Assembly (NCBI GenBank): GCA_026710155.1
Contig: JAPORQ010000071.1
Location: 1 to 64,000 of the forward strand
Direction of reading: 5' to 3'
Source of the DNA: Paracoccaceae bacterium
GTDB lineage: Bacteria; Pseudomonadota; Alphaproteobacteria; Rhodobacterales; Rhodobacteraceae
DNA: 64,000 bases
This document shows, piece after piece, positions 18,336 through 27,470 of the stretch; position 1 is the stretch's first letter, and every line of letters starts with the position of its first letter. Below the pieces are notes generated by a model. The model searched no databases, was not told where the DNA came from, and was given only the letters and a program-made list of their open reading frames with translations. A program made the translations under genes and the position numbers.

Positions 18336-19541
18336 TTATTGAATCAAGCCTGCTTCCTTGGCACCGACCAGATACTCATTCTCAATGTCTGCCAGAGTTG
18401 TGGCAGCGTCCTTTTCTCCAGTGATATAGGCAGCAAGCCCATTGCCAAGGGCATTGAAAATGATTCCGAATTCAGTGCTTGCGGGATATGGTGCAGCACC
18501 ATTGGCGGCCGTTGCAAAGGCACCTTCAGCACTCTTGCCTGGAACAAAACCATCAATGATCCAAATGGCATCATCATTGTTTGCCTGAACCATTTCCCTG
18601 TCCATTCCTTCCATGATCAGACGGAAAGCGGCTTCTGCTTCTTCATCAGTTATATTGGAAGCAATTACAGTACCATCCCACCAGAGGGTTGATGCCGGAC
18701 GAACAGATCCCATGGGCGCGGAAGCCATCGTGACCAAACCTACAACCTGACTTTCGGCTTCATCATCCATGGCAGCCGCTCTACTGGCCCACAAGTTGGC
18801 CATGGCTATCTTGCCTTGCTGGAATTGCTGTTGTACATAGGTTGAATCCGAAACAAGAATTTCTGGATCCATGTATCTCTTTAAGCGATCCATGGTTTCG
18901 AGAACATACATTCCTGTTTCATTGTTGATTGATGGTGACAAATCATCATTGATGAGTGATTGACCCTCTCCAAGAAACAGATTGACAAAATCCAGGGCGA
19001 TGTTGAAACCTGTTTTCCAGGTAGCTCCCAGAGGATAATCAACAACACCTGCATCGGCAATCTTGGCAGCAGCAGCCAAAACCTCTTCATAGTTTGCAGG
19101 TTCGGCAATACCCAGATCATCAAGGATGTCCTGACGATACATCAGATGCTGGGCATTGACCATCATGGCAATCGCCACAACCTGACCATTTTGCCTTATG
19201 AGTTGATTCTCGGACAGTTGACCACCATGTTGGGCAACAAGATCATCCAGCGGACGAACCAGATTGTTGTTGACCAGCGGGACAAGGGTTGAATTTGATA
19301 CCCCGCCAATGTGATAAAGCGATGGATTGGCGGCAAAGGCCTCAACCTGCTTGTCTCTGAATTCCTGATCCAGTTCGGCCTGGAAATTACCACATTCAGC
19401 CATGGCATCGGTTACGGATTTCCATGCCTGGAAACCGGCTGAAAGCGATTTGATTTCTACTTGGTTGTCATACGCACAAGCTGCCCACAAGGAACCGGGC
19501 AGCAATAGTGCTGCTACAACTGCGGCACAAAACTTCTTCAT
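18336..19541 (-). CDS. Extracellular solute-binding protein, family 1
   Basis: A 401-residue periplasmic binding protein for the adjacent sugar-type importer. The signal peptide is MKKFCAAVVAALLLPGSLWA, cleaved near AACAYDNQ. The mature part has the family-1 pattern, with LGIAEPANYEEVLAAAAKIA and FQQGKIAMANLWASRAAA in the two lobes and GTVIASNITDEEAEAAFRLI later. ATG 19541 is chosen because AAGGAG lies directly upstream; the in-frame start at 19565 would spoil the signal peptide. It is flanked by hairpins on both sides (19560-19591 and 18301-18324), which may tune expression. The ligand is unknown; sugars, polyols or glycosides are typical. Confidence 0.9.
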   Translation of the reverse strand: MKKFCAAVVAALLLPGSLWAACAYDNQVEIKSLSAGFQAWKSVTDAMAECGNFQAELDQEFRDKQVEAFAANPSLYHIGGVSNSTLVPLVNNNLVRPLDDLVAQHGGQLSENQLIRQNGQVVAIAMMVNAQHLMYRQDILDDLGIAEPANYEEVLAAAAKIADAGVVDYPLGATWKTGFNIALDFVNLFLGEGQSLINDDLSPSINNETGMYVLETMDRLKRYMDPEILVSDSTYVQQQFQQGKIAMANLWASRAAAMDDEAESQVVGLVTMASAPMGSVRPASTLWWDGTVIASNITDEEAEAAFRLIMEGMDREMVQANNDDAIWIIDGFVPGKSAEGAFATAANGAAPYPASTEFGIIFNALGNGLAAYITGEKDAATTLADIENEYLVGAKEAGLIQ

Positions 19542-19559
19542 GCTTTTTCTCCTTTTCGA

Positions 19560-19591
19560 CCACAAGATAGTATCAAGATACTAAATTGTGG
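19560..19591 (-). promoter_or_regulatory. Long inverted repeat ahead of the binding-protein gene
   Basis: Nested perfect arms: CCACAA, two bases, TAGTATC, an AA centre, GATACTA, two bases, TTGTGG. The repeat sits between the ATPase-gene stop (19631) and the AAGGAG ribosome binding site of the solute-binding-protein gene. As RNA it would be a strong hairpin that could protect the downstream mRNA or end some transcripts. As DNA it could be an operator. Confidence 0.6.
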
Positions 19592-19630
19592 AAATAATCA
19601 TGACCCAAGGGTCGTTCGTGATTCCGATCA

Positions 19631-20683
19631 TTAGTTGATCGTTATGACATTGCCCGATGCTCTTTCAAACACCTGGCAAATCGGTGCAGTTACGGAAATT
19701 GAAACATTTTCTCCAATTTTCGCCCTGTAATCTTTCCGTGCCTTGACCGAAACGAACGTATTGGCCACCTTGACTGTCAGCATGGTGGCATCACCAAGCA
19801 ATTCAATGGTATAAATCGGGGCATTGATTTCGCCTTCCTCCTCCACGAGACAGGCGTCTTCGGCACGGAAACCAAGAGTGACCTCACCATCCGGATATGG
19901 CAGGTTCGTAATTTTTATTCCCTCGGCTTCAAAGACCTTGTTACTGACAGCCCCGTCAACAAGGTTCATGGCAGGTGAACCAATAAATCCTGCAACAAAT
20001 GTGTTGGCGGGGCAATCATAAATTTCTTCCGGTGTTCCAACCTGCTGTACGATTCCCCCGTTCATGACGACGACCCTGTCAGCCAAGGTCATTGCCTCGA
20101 TTTGATCGTGAGTTACATAAACAGTGGTTACCTGCAGTTCATGACTCAGGTTCTTGATCTGGGCCCTGGTCGAAACCCTCAGTTTGGCATCCAGATTGGA
20201 AAGTGGTTCATCCATCAGAAAAACATTCGGTTCCCTGACAATTGCCCGGGCCAATGCCACCCTTTGTCTTTGACCACCTGACAATTCGGCCGGCTTGCGA
20301 TGCAGAAAATCCATCAATTCGACCATTTGCGCTGCCCTGTTGACCCTTTCATCGTGGGTGCTTGGATCAATTTTCCTGACTTTCAAGGGAAATCTTATGT
20401 TCTCAAACACATTCATGTTGGGGTAAAGGCCATAGGACTGGAAAACCATAGCCACATCCCGATCCTTGGGATCAAGATCATTGACCACCTTGCCGTCGAT
20501 TACGACTTCACCTTCGCTTACCTCCTCCAGGCCGGCAATCATTCTCATGGTTGTGGTCTTGCCACACCCCGAAGGACCGAGCAGTACAAGAAACTCCCTG
20601 TCAGAAATGGTTAAATCAAATTTCTCAACTCCAACAAAATCACCCCATCTTTTGGTAACGTTTCTAAGCTGAATTTCTGCCAT
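19631..20683 (-). CDS. Sugar ABC transporter ATPase, MalK/UgpC type
   Basis: About 350 residues. Walker A is LLGPSGCGKTTTMR, the signature is LSGGQRQRVALARA, Walker B is VFLMDEPLSNLDA and the switch His is in TTVYVTHDQIEA. The C-terminal regulatory OB-like (TOBE) domain runs from about residue 240 (GFIGSPAMNLVDGAV, then VTLGFRAEDA). It energises the neighbouring permease pair. ATG 20683 has AAAGGA close upstream and begins at MAEIQLRNVTKRWG; the longer frame to 20749 has no support. First gene of the minus-strand block, facing the DapA-family gene across a shared 188-bp control region. Confidence 0.93.
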   Translation of the reverse strand: MAEIQLRNVTKRWGDFVGVEKFDLTISDREFLVLLGPSGCGKTTTMRMIAGLEEVSEGEVVIDGKVVNDLDPKDRDVAMVFQSYGLYPNMNVFENIRFPLKVRKIDPSTHDERVNRAAQMVELMDFLHRKPAELSGGQRQRVALARAIVREPNVFLMDEPLSNLDAKLRVSTRAQIKNLSHELQVTTVYVTHDQIEAMTLADRVVVMNGGIVQQVGTPEEIYDCPANTFVAGFIGSPAMNLVDGAVSNKVFEAEGIKITNLPYPDGEVTLGFRAEDACLVEEEGEINAPIYTIELLGDATMLTVKVANTFVSVKARKDYRAKIGENVSISVTAPICQVFERASGNVITIN

Positions 20684-20726
20684 GATCCTTTGGCCTTTCC
20701 CCTGATTATCGTAATCAAAAAAAAAT

Positions 20727-20742
20727 TTGCATACGATTGCAA
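20727..20742. promoter_or_regulatory. Candidate LacI-type operator
   Basis: The 16-bp inverted repeat TTGCATACGATTGCAA has perfect TTGCA/TGCAA arms and a central CG, the usual shape of LacI-family operators. It lies in the divergent region between the ABC ATPase gene and the DapA-family gene, 43 bp from the first start. The block's own LacI regulator is the likely binder. This is a pattern match only. Confidence 0.5.
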
Positions 20743-20871
20743 AATACATTTAGTGAACCAATCGGCAAAAAGCAATTTTTTTCTGATTTAAATTTCAGGA
20801 TTTTTTATTAATTGCTATAAAAACCTGTCGAATTCAGATCAGTTACATCACAATTGAGAAGAATTTAATCA

Positions 20872-21795
20872 TTGGAAAATCATGTGGAAAGACAATTCAG
20901 GATCTTTGCAGCCGCCCTTTCCCCGGTTGATAACATGGGAAATCTCCAGGCGGGGAAACTGGGAGAATATTGTCAATACTTAATCAGTGAAGGAGGATGT
21001 GATGGCGTTGCACCGCTTGGTACAACCGGCGAGGGCACAAGCCTGCCATTCCATACCCGGAAAAGCATTCCGAAATTATTTTCACATCTAGGGGTGCATC
21101 CATCAGACATTATCATTGGAGTTGGCTGTCCTTCTCTTCAGGATACGGTGGAACTAATCCACAAATCCCTGGAATACGGTTATACCCATGTACTTGTATT
21201 GCCACCCTTCTATTACAAAAACCTGACTCCTGAGGGAATTTACTCCTATTTTGCCCGCTTGGTTGTGGCCGTAGGCAATTCTGAAGTGAGAATCCACCTC
21301 TACCACTTCCCTCAAATGAGTTCCGTTCCCTTTCCACCAGATATTGTGGGAAGGCTTTTCAAGGATTTTAAACCGATGATTTGTGGCTTGAAGGACTCGT
21401 CCGGAGATATTTCACAGACAAAAGCCTTTGTGAAAGCCACCGGGGGTATCGAGGCAGGATTTCATGTATATCCTTCTTCCGAGGAATTTATCCCCGAGGC
21501 AATTGAAATGGGTTGTGCAGGTATCATTTCGGGTTCCTTGAATGCCTTTGGATCACTTGCCAAAATGGCAATGAAGCATGATTTTTTTCCAAACCAACAC
21601 TTTAGGAAGGTCGTGAAGGCTCGGCAAATGGCACAGAGTTTCCCACTTGTTCCGGCCATGAAAACCTATCAAGCAATAAGATCAAGCGACAGTTCCTGGG
21701 AAAATCTATGCCCACCACTTGTACCCTTGTCCAAAAATCAAAAAAGTCAATTCATATCGGATTTGGAAAAGTTGGAATTACTACCTCTGACCTAA
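20872..21795 (+). CDS. DapA/NanA-family aldolase or lyase
   Basis: A 307-residue TIM-barrel protein of the dihydrodipicolinate synthase / N-acetylneuraminate lyase family. The Schiff-base Lys174 is in CGLKDSSGD, Tyr144 in HLYHFP, and the pyruvate-binding GTTGEGTSL at residues 50-58. Members condense or split pyruvate with aldehydes. Its position opposite a catabolic ABC operon points to sugar-acid or hydroxy-oxo-acid breakdown, not lysine synthesis. The start is TTG 20872 (GAGAAG about 9 bases upstream); GTG 20884 is the alternative, and no in-frame ATG lies nearby. It shares a control region with the ABC genes. Confidence 0.85.
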   Translation: MENHVERQFRIFAAALSPVDNMGNLQAGKLGEYCQYLISEGGCDGVAPLGTTGEGTSLPFHTRKSIPKLFSHLGVHPSDIIIGVGCPSLQDTVELIHKSLEYGYTHVLVLPPFYYKNLTPEGIYSYFARLVVAVGNSEVRIHLYHFPQMSSVPFPPDIVGRLFKDFKPMICGLKDSSGDISQTKAFVKATGGIEAGFHVYPSSEEFIPEAIEMGCAGIISGSLNAFGSLAKMAMKHDFFPNQHFRKVVKARQMAQSFPLVPAMKTYQAIRSSDSSWENLCPPLVPLSKNQKSQFISDLEKLELLPLT

Positions 21796-22029
21796 GCAAA
21801 ACCAACTTCAATATGATTTATGAATTTTTGGGAATGAGAGTTTGGAAGAACCCCCATTAAAGCATTTGAAAGTAGGATAAAATCAGGTTATATCGTTGTG
21901 TTAATGTTAGTCAAAATTACCCGATGTCAGGTAATCTGAAACTAGAAGCAACTGTTGACTTATGAAAGACTCCACAGTTTTTGACTTACTTAAAACCATG
22001 GGAAAATGTTCTTGAATTAGAGGTGGATC

Positions 22030-23766
22030 GTGCAATTTAGTGATACCGAAATTCGAAAACGATTGCGTTTGGGTGAGAATTACAGATGGGGGTTTAAACA
22101 AGTTGAGTTTAAGGGTGATCGAATTAAAAGTCCATCTCGGCAGGATTTTGCAGATGAAATGACTGCCTTTGCAAATGCCGATGGAGGCGTAATTCTATGT
22201 GGAGTAACTGACCAAGGAAAAATTCAGGGAATGGATTTGAACGAACTGGCATCCTTAGACAAGTTATTGGTTGAAGTCGCTAAAGATACAATTAAACCGT
22301 CTTTAAAGATCAAAGTTGACCACCGCGAACTGGATGGAAAAGCATACATATTAACTGAGGTAATTAAAAGTAATTCGGTTCATGATCGGGATGGAAGAGC
22401 TTATATTCGTGTTGGTGCCAGCAAAAACCGACTAGAGGGTGATGAACGCTCAAGTCTAACTCAAAACCGTGAACAAAGCCGATTCACGAGTTATGATATG
22501 CAAATCGTTCCCAATACCGGTTTCAATACACTTGATCCAAAACTTTGGGAACCTCTACTGAGTTTTAGTTGGGCCGACAATCCCCTTCGTGGACTTAAGA
22601 ATCTTCGCCTTATTGGCGTTGATGATGCCGGTCAGGATCGAGCTACTGTTGCGGGAATATTGTTGTGTACTGAACGACCGGAAGATTGGTTGCCACAAGC
22701 TACGATCATGGCAACTCATTATCAAGGTCAAGATCGTGCTTCAGGTCAATTAGATGCTCAAGAAATTGTTGGTCCGCTTAATATCCAGATAGCCCATGCG
22801 GTGAAATTCATAAAACGAAATATGCGCAATGCGGCCAGAAAGGTTCCAGAGCGGAAAGATATTCCAGAATACAGTATTGCCGCAGTATTTGAGGCCGTGG
22901 TCAATGCTGTCTTACACCGTGACTATTCATTGAAAAAAAGACGAATAAGATTATCAATGTTTAATGAACATCTTGAGATTGACTCCCCGGGGAGTGTTCC
23001 AAATGGAATGACCATTGAAAGTATGGATATTAGCCAAGCAACGAGAAACGAAGTTATTGCTTCGGTCTTTGGCAGGATTCCTGTTGGTGATATTCCGGAG
23101 ACGATTGACCGTAAGCTTTTGATGGAAAGGAGGGGGGATGGTGTATCAATTATCAAGAAAAAAACGTTTGCGGCAACCGGAAAATACCCTTCATATGAAT
23201 TGGTTGATAAGTCAAACCTTTTGCTGAAGATTCCTGCAACGAAACTCGAATTCAATCCTGCCACCTCAACCATTAATGTTTGCTCGGATGGTCGTCCCTT
23301 AGATGGGGTGAATGTGCTTGCATTGTTCCCGAATGAGACTTGGCAACAAGCAACAACCAATGAAAATGGTGAAGCTGTCTTCAATCTACATACAGCAAAT
23401 CTCCCGATGACAGTTTTTTCAGCGAAACATGGATACTCAGGGGAAGTAATACAAAATTGGTTACCTAGTCAGGGAGGTAAGGTGATTGAACTTACAAAAA
23501 TGCCCTCGGGTGGGTCAACAATTTTTCCAAATGGAACTGGAAATTTACCCGATCTCAAGGGTCGGCTAAATCCTATTCTTGATACTAGTGATAGGACCTA
23601 CTTATATGCTGACAATATTGCTGTTGAGGATGGACAACAACAACCTGTGACTTTCCGGCTGGGTAAACCGTTGAAACTTACAGATGCCTATGGAACAGAA
23701 AAATCCTTGACCATTCTTGCCATAATTGGACATTCATCCCTGCTTGTATATAGATCACTTGAATAA
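22030..23766 (+). CDS. Schlafen/AlbA-type ATP-binding protein with C-terminal add-ons
   Basis: A 578-residue protein starting at GTG (AGAGGTGG upstream). Residues about 25-150 are a Schlafen AlbA_2 domain: QVEFKGDRI, ADEMTAFANADGGVILCGV and GRAYIRVGASKNRL. Residues about 270-390 fit the linked GHKL-like ATPase module: VFEAVVNAVLHRDYS, then LEIDSPGSVPNG and MERRGDGVSII. About 160 further residues follow, including a transthyretin/Ig-like stretch (STINVCSDGRPLDGVNVLAL, then TTNENGEAVFNLH), which is not usual in the family. Such proteins are called putative transcriptional regulators and are common in defence-rich islands. Function unknown. It is the only large intact gene in this decayed region. 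Confidence 0.75.
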   Translation: MQFSDTEIRKRLRLGENYRWGFKQVEFKGDRIKSPSRQDFADEMTAFANADGGVILCGVTDQGKIQGMDLNELASLDKLLVEVAKDTIKPSLKIKVDHRELDGKAYILTEVIKSNSVHDRDGRAYIRVGASKNRLEGDERSSLTQNREQSRFTSYDMQIVPNTGFNTLDPKLWEPLLSFSWADNPLRGLKNLRLIGVDDAGQDRATVAGILLCTERPEDWLPQATIMATHYQGQDRASGQLDAQEIVGPLNIQIAHAVKFIKRNMRNAARKVPERKDIPEYSIAAVFEAVVNAVLHRDYSLKKRRIRLSMFNEHLEIDSPGSVPNGMTIESMDISQATRNEVIASVFGRIPVGDIPETIDRKLLMERRGDGVSIIKKKTFAATGKYPSYELVDKSNLLLKIPATKLEFNPATSTINVCSDGRPLDGVNVLALFPNETWQQATTNENGEAVFNLHTANLPMTVFSAKHGYSGEVIQNWLPSQGGKVIELTKMPSGGSTIFPNGTGNLPDLKGRLNPILDTSDRTYLYADNIAVEDGQQQPVTFRLGKPLKLTDAYGTEKSLTILAIIGHSSLLVYRSLE

Positions 23767-24365
23767 TCAATATCAAAATAACACAGCTATAAATTTTGTT
23801 TTGAAAACTATATTGATGCAGCAGTCCAAGCCATAAGGGCCAATAATCCGGAAGAGGGGTATCAACTCTACAGTACCATGGTTGAAAGTCTCATCAATTC
23901 TTGGTTGATCAATTGAGAAAAAGGAGCCTTACCATACTGAAACCCAAATGAATACCTCTCTCTTTTCTGCTTGCACTGTTTCTGGCCATTCCAAAGTAAG
24001 TTGATGTCAATGCGGTTAATTTCTCTGGCCTTTCTCCATATTTTCAGAGTGGTATTGACATACGAAAATAAATCAACTGCTAATCGCCTGAAAGCCATTG
24101 ACCCTACCTGCCTGTGACTCACTAGAATGATTTTAGGATTCTTGATCCAGATCTTTTACAAGTTTCTCCATGGAACCTTTTTGGGATAGTTGCTTGATAA
24201 TTACAGACAGGATTTGACACATAATCAAATCAATTGCTTCTTTAAATTCTTTGGGTTGTAAACCATTCTTTGTGATTTCATTTTCCACTACATAATTGTC
24301 AAATGTGTATCCTTAATGAACTATCTTGCTTCGGGTGTGATTCCTGTATTGCGGTACATTTTCAA
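23767..24365. other. Decayed stretch with protein-like remnants
   Basis: No intact gene. On the plus strand about 23795-23912 reads IDAAVQAIRANNPEEGYQLY and then VESLINSWL before a stop, which looks like the start of a lost gene. On the minus strand, 24284 down to 24126 reads as a possible peptide from GTG (ENEITKNGLQPKEF, then KQLSQKGSMEKLVKDL, then a stop). I recognise neither family. Confidence 0.3.
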
Positions 24366-25300
24366 TCAAGCTGCCTTCTTTTTTTCCTTCCGAGGATTCC
24401 AATTGTCATTGGCCGGATTACTTCTCTTCAGTTCCTCCACGATATATTCCCATGACCGGTCACAACGACCCGACCCGATCAATGGACGCATGCCCGGAAT
24501 GGCCTGGCCACCTGCCATGCTCCAACGCATCCCCGACCTCTTCATCCTCTCCCCAACATGGGTCTTGTTGACGGCCTCCACATGACCCGGGCCAATCTGC
24601 CAACCCCGGCGTTTCAGATCCGCATGCCCCGAAGCTTCCGACAGATGCGCCGTCGCATGGTGACAGTCGACAATCTCCCCATCGACTTCCTAGCCGGACA
24701 GGAACATCCGGCTGTCCTTCGCATCAGCACTGGTCAAATCCGGCCGCTTCTCCATGATCACCTTGAACCCGTCCGACAGCCATGTCCTCAATGTCTCCTC
24801 CAGACGTTCGGGCATCCAGCCCGGACCGGTCGCATGCAGGGTCTCGCCATCACCGCCAGGAAAGGTGACCATCATCCTCCCCGGTGTTGCCAATGGGACA
24901 TTCACCGGGACGAGGAAGAACACAAACACCGTCAAGAGACAGGACAGCACTCGCCACACCCTCGGGAATGTCCTCATTGCAACGGATATCGGCACGCGCC
25001 TTCACGGATGCATTCTGCCAGGACCGGTCAACCATCCGTGATAGTTTCTGTGACAGGTGCATGCTGCAGGAGAACCACCAACAAACCCGTCAAAAACATC
25101 CTTCCGGCCAGCAAGCCAAGGCCTTCATCAACGGGACAGACCGATGTGCCCACCATGCCGTTCCGATATCCGGAACGCGTGCACTCCACCTTGCCAAAAC
25201 AACAGTGAAAGGTTCCGAAGGACTGGGAAGGCGATGCCAGGACCTGCCGCCACGCCGAATCGAATGGGTGCCGTCATCACGGTTCCCGACCGCATTCTCC
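24366..25300 (-). pseudogene. ISKra4-like transposase remnant
   Basis: Pieces of an ISKra4-type transposase occur in order on the minus strand in different frames: GTFHCCFGKVECTRSGYRNG and VDEGLGLLAGRM (N-terminal zinc and linker region), SVKARADIRCNEDIPEGV with AVLSLDGV (catalytic core), EVDGEIVDCHHATAHLSEAS, then EAVNKTHVGERMKRSGMRWS and AGGQAIPGMRPLIGSGR at the C-terminus, ending at 24366. Frameshifts and an internal TAG break it, so it cannot move. GC is clearly higher than in the neighbouring accessory genes, showing a separate origin. I could not fix terminal inverted repeats. Confidence 0.65.
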
Positions 25301-25434
25301 AGTGGAGACAAGCTTGTGGACGGATAGGAATTGATATCCGCCCCGTTCTCTAGACATCTTTGGACATCGGTTAGGGTAGCAGATTCAAACCAGTCATAGT
25401 CGTGCCAGGCAGGGTCGGCCCGGTTTTCAGCCAT
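25286..25434 (-). pseudogene. Ankyrin-repeat gene, 5' fragment
   Basis: Starts MAENRADPAWHDYDWFESAT with AGGGG about 9 bases upstream, and contains one ankyrin-type unit (LTDVQRCLENGADINSYPST, then LSPLENAV). After about 49 codons the sequence changes into transposase-remnant DNA, so the ankyrin gene was probably cut by the insertion; the remainder is not in this window. The unit resembles the ankyrin part of the ATPase at 60885-62390 in style. Too short to assign a role. Confidence 0.5.
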
Positions 25435-25620
25435 GATGCAGATCCCCTTTTGTCCTCAAGGTCAGGTGAATTGGATATATGGGAATCGGTGTGGAATCCT
25501 GCAATATCCAGAAGGGACGTCCGGATGTTGGATGGACCAATCCGTTTTCATTGGATTTGCAGCCACCTTGGTATAAATGATGGTTTTACCCTAAACTTCT
25601 GTAAGGGAAGATTCAAAAAA

Positions 25621-26474
25621 ATGGCACAGATGTTTTTTATGGATGAGAGCGGGCATGATCACAAGACCATGCCTTATGAGGTCCGAGGTGGCTTTTCAAT
25701 CCACATGAGTAAGCTCTGGTCGCTTGTTCAAGATATACGGGCTTTGGAACTGCACTGCTTTGGCCAGAGACTTATTGAGTTTAAGGGTCGAAACTTCTTG
25801 GCAAGAAGAAGTTTGAATGGGCTTCCCAGGATAATGACTTTCCTGACGGCAGACGGAGGGATCTTGTCAGGAGGTTCTTTGAAAAAAAGGATAAGGCCAA
25901 AGGTGACCAGTATACCGCATACGGCCAAGCCTGTCTGAAAATGGCCCAAGGTATTGTCAAGCTTCTTGTGGATATGGATGCGGTTGTATTTGCAACTTCC
26001 ATACCACGTCGAGCTCGCCGGCCAGCGAATAGTAGATACCAGGACTTTTTGCGCAAGGATCAGGTGTTCTTGTTCGAAAGATTCTATTATTTTTTGGAGG
26101 AAAAAAATGAACCCGGTGTGATTATCATGGATGAAACCGAGAGGATCCAGGATGGTCGTTTCGTGGTCCGGATGGAAAAATATTTTTCGAAAACAGAAAA
26201 TGGACGTAAACGAGCGTGTCTTGTTGTACCAACCCCTTTGTTTGTTTCATCACATACAGCCATAGCTGTTCAGGCCGCAGATTTGTGCATATACGCAATC
26301 AATTGGGGTTTTCGTTTGCCAAGCAGGGGTATGGATGCCGAAACCCGTCCTGAAATTGCCGATATGTTCGGAGCAGGATTAAGCAGGTTGCAATACAAGA
26401 AACAAGACCATGGCCAGGGTTTTGAAACCTTTGGCATCACCTATGTCCGAAATCCCTACAAAGCTGGCCGGTAG
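25621..26474 (+). pseudogene. DUF3800 protein gene with one frameshift
   Basis: Opens with MAQMFFMDESGHD, the characteristic N-terminal D-E-S-G motif of DUF3800 (RNase H-like fold), and continues EVRGGFSIHMSKLW. Near 25787 the frame is lost: the expected continuation KLLGKKKFEWASQDNDFP is in the next frame. From there it runs cleanly through ACLKMAQGIVKLL, then VIIMDETERIQDGRFV and HTAIAVQAADLCIYAINW to the stop at 26472-26474. Restoring one base gives about 284 residues, a normal length. DUF3800 proteins are predicted nucleases seen in defence and mobile contexts. A sequencing slip is possible but neighbouring genes are also broken. Confidence 0.7.
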
Positions 26475-26555
26475 GCGAAATAAAACGAAAAAAAAGAGGC
26501 AAAAAACCAGGGGACATTTCACCTGGCCGAGCCTCCGATAAATAGAATAGGCATT

Positions 26556-27470
26556 TCAAATCAAAACGTCAAGAAAAAATTGACAAAAATTCTTGTCTCC
26601 ATCATGTAGGATAATATTGAAGGAAATCTGTCCGGAAGGGGAAGGGACCCGTGGATTTAGATGATCTTGCAACCGCCAGTTGGTCAGTGGCCGTGCAACT
26701 TCACCCGCGACAAACTGGCAGGAAATAACGTAATTCCCTGTTTCAGCCCGACTTGGTTGATCTACCGTATACTTGTTTTCAACCAGTTGTGGCAAATCCC
26801 GACAATGTTCCAATGCCCTATCTTCATCAAATCCTTCATACTCATTACCAACAGATCTAATCAGGTTATTCAGATTATGTCCGTATGGCCTCCCCCTAAG
26901 TTGTTCTTCAGTAAAATTCCTGCCACGAAGAGCTCCCTTCAAGGCCAGTTCTGCACCCAACAGGGCACTTTGGGTTGAACCACGTACGTCAAAAGCTTGA
27001 CCGAATCTGAAGGTGGGGAACTGCTGCCTTCAATCTGATTAAACAATAGGGAAAAATCAAATATATCACAGCAGGTTGCCAAATAGGCCTGGTGATCCTC
27101 ATTATTGGATTGCAACCATTTTTTCTGAAATGGTGTAAGGTCATTCAATTCCCATGGGTTTATTTCTTTCTTTCCATACCATATTGGCGCATGAATCATG
27201 GCTGCAATACCACGAAACATGAAGGCTCCACCATGACTTCCTCCAGATCGAATGTCCTTATCTCGATAAAATCGTTTGTGAAGATTATGAATGCGTTCAA
27301 GCAGTGGATCAGAACTTATGCCAAATGCTACAAAATCACCACCAAGTTTTTTCTCACTTCGAGCGGTATGGAATCAGACCGGGCGCTAGGGTCCGATCCT
27401 TTGCCAGAAGAGTATTTTCAAGCTCAAGAATTAATTCTAAAAGTTCTTGGTCGGTATGGTTTATTGTCAT
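26556..27470 (-). pseudogene. HEPN-like gene with two compensating frameshifts
   Basis: A strong AAAGGAGATATAAA ribosome binding site precedes ATG 27470 (MTINHTDQELLELILELENT). The frame shifts near 27355-27361, continues as LGGDFVAFGISSDPLLERIH and FMFRGIAAMIHAPIWYG, and shifts again near 27001-27008 into FGQAFDVRGSTQSALLGAEL, then ALKGALRGRNF and GHNLNNLIRSV up to the stop at 26556. The total is 305 codons, so the two shifts cancel. The late part (ELALKGAL, then GHNLNNL) resembles HEPN helical proteins, which often act as RNases or nucleotide-transfer partners. This family call is tentative. It converges on the DUF3800 gene. Confidence 0.5.

Noticed and set aside
24558..25208. 216-codon plus-strand open frame rich in His, Arg and Pro
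   Set aside because: It is the antisense of the GC-rich transposase remnant; composition is typical of a shadow frame.
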